Assembly (NCBI RefSeq): GCF_001276515.1
Contig: NZ_LDVZ01000029.1
Location: 1 to 13,576, forward strand
DNA: 13,576 bases
DNA from: Haemophilus sp. C1
GTDB lineage: Bacteria; Pseudomonadota; Gammaproteobacteria; Enterobacterales; Pasteurellaceae
Direction of reading: 5' to 3'
Shown: positions 13,520-13,576 of the stretch, in pieces
Position numbering within the stretch: the first letter of the stretch is position 1
Layout: every line of letters begins with the position of its first letter
Position numbers and translations under genes: made by a program
Notes under the pieces: model-generated
Told to the model about the DNA's origin: nothing
The model's input: only the letters and a program-made list of their open reading frames with translations
Database searches by the model: none

Positions 13520-13576
13520 TGGTGGGTCGTGAAGGATTCGAACCTTCGACCAACGGATTAAAAGTCCGCTGCTCTA
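13520..13576 (-). tRNA. tRNA-Lys (UUU), 3' part; 5' end lies outside the window
   Basis: Read on the minus strand, the sequence contains the end of the D arm, an anticodon arm with the loop CTTTTAA (anticodon TTT at 13560-13562, lysine), the T arm GAAGGTTCGAATCCTTC, and the acceptor strand ACGACCC followed by A and an encoded CCA (13520-13522). The 5' acceptor strand and most of the D arm are beyond the window edge. Confidence 0.95.

Overview
The window looks like chromosome of Haemophilus influenzae or a very close relative (Pasteurellaceae). The main evidence is 15 exact copies of the 9-bp Haemophilus DNA uptake core AAGTGCGGT or its complement, several of them arranged as inverted pairs that form terminators. 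The AT-rich composition, gene content and gene order (der; sotB-asmA-dcd-udk; afu operon; purine permease; ppa) also fit that genus. No insertion sequence, prophage, CRISPR array or foreign-looking gene block is visible.

Layout. 1-56 is the 3' part of a tRNA-Asp, followed by its terminator. 119-351 is a compact locus that ordinary gene callers would leave empty. It holds a 19-codon minus-strand ORF for a very hydrophobic peptide, MMKLIILVVLLLLVSLPTY, which closely resembles the enterobacterial Ibs toxins. It lies inside a highly structured plus-strand transcription unit with its own promoter and terminator-like hairpin, as expected for a Sib-type antisense RNA. This candidate type I toxin-antitoxin locus is the most interesting item in the window. 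A strong terminator (362-400) separates it from der (475-1986), which encodes the double-GTPase ribosome assembly factor.

2066-5672 is a minus-strand run, udk-dcd-asmA-like-sotB, with gaps of 8 nt or less and a TAATG stop/start overlap. It keeps the udk-dcd-asmA order known from E. coli. Its genes are uridine kinase, dCTP deaminase, a short AsmA-family envelope protein and an MFS sugar/IPTG exporter.

5763-11230 is a divergent plus-strand ABC transporter operon: two tandem periplasmic binding proteins of the AfuA type, a fused two-domain permease (AfuB) and an ATPase (AfuC). Homologues are often labelled ferric-iron transporters. Three things fit hexose-phosphate uptake better: a near-consensus CRP site spaced exactly as a class II activator site, no visible Fur box, and no Tyr-Tyr iron dyad in either binding protein. 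Internal hairpins after each binding-protein gene probably produce more binding protein than permease and ATPase.

11321-12637 (minus) is an NCS2 purine permease with a PurR-type operator over its promoter, divergent from ppa (12871-13401, inorganic pyrophosphatase). The window ends in the 3' part of a minus-strand tRNA-Lys(UUU).
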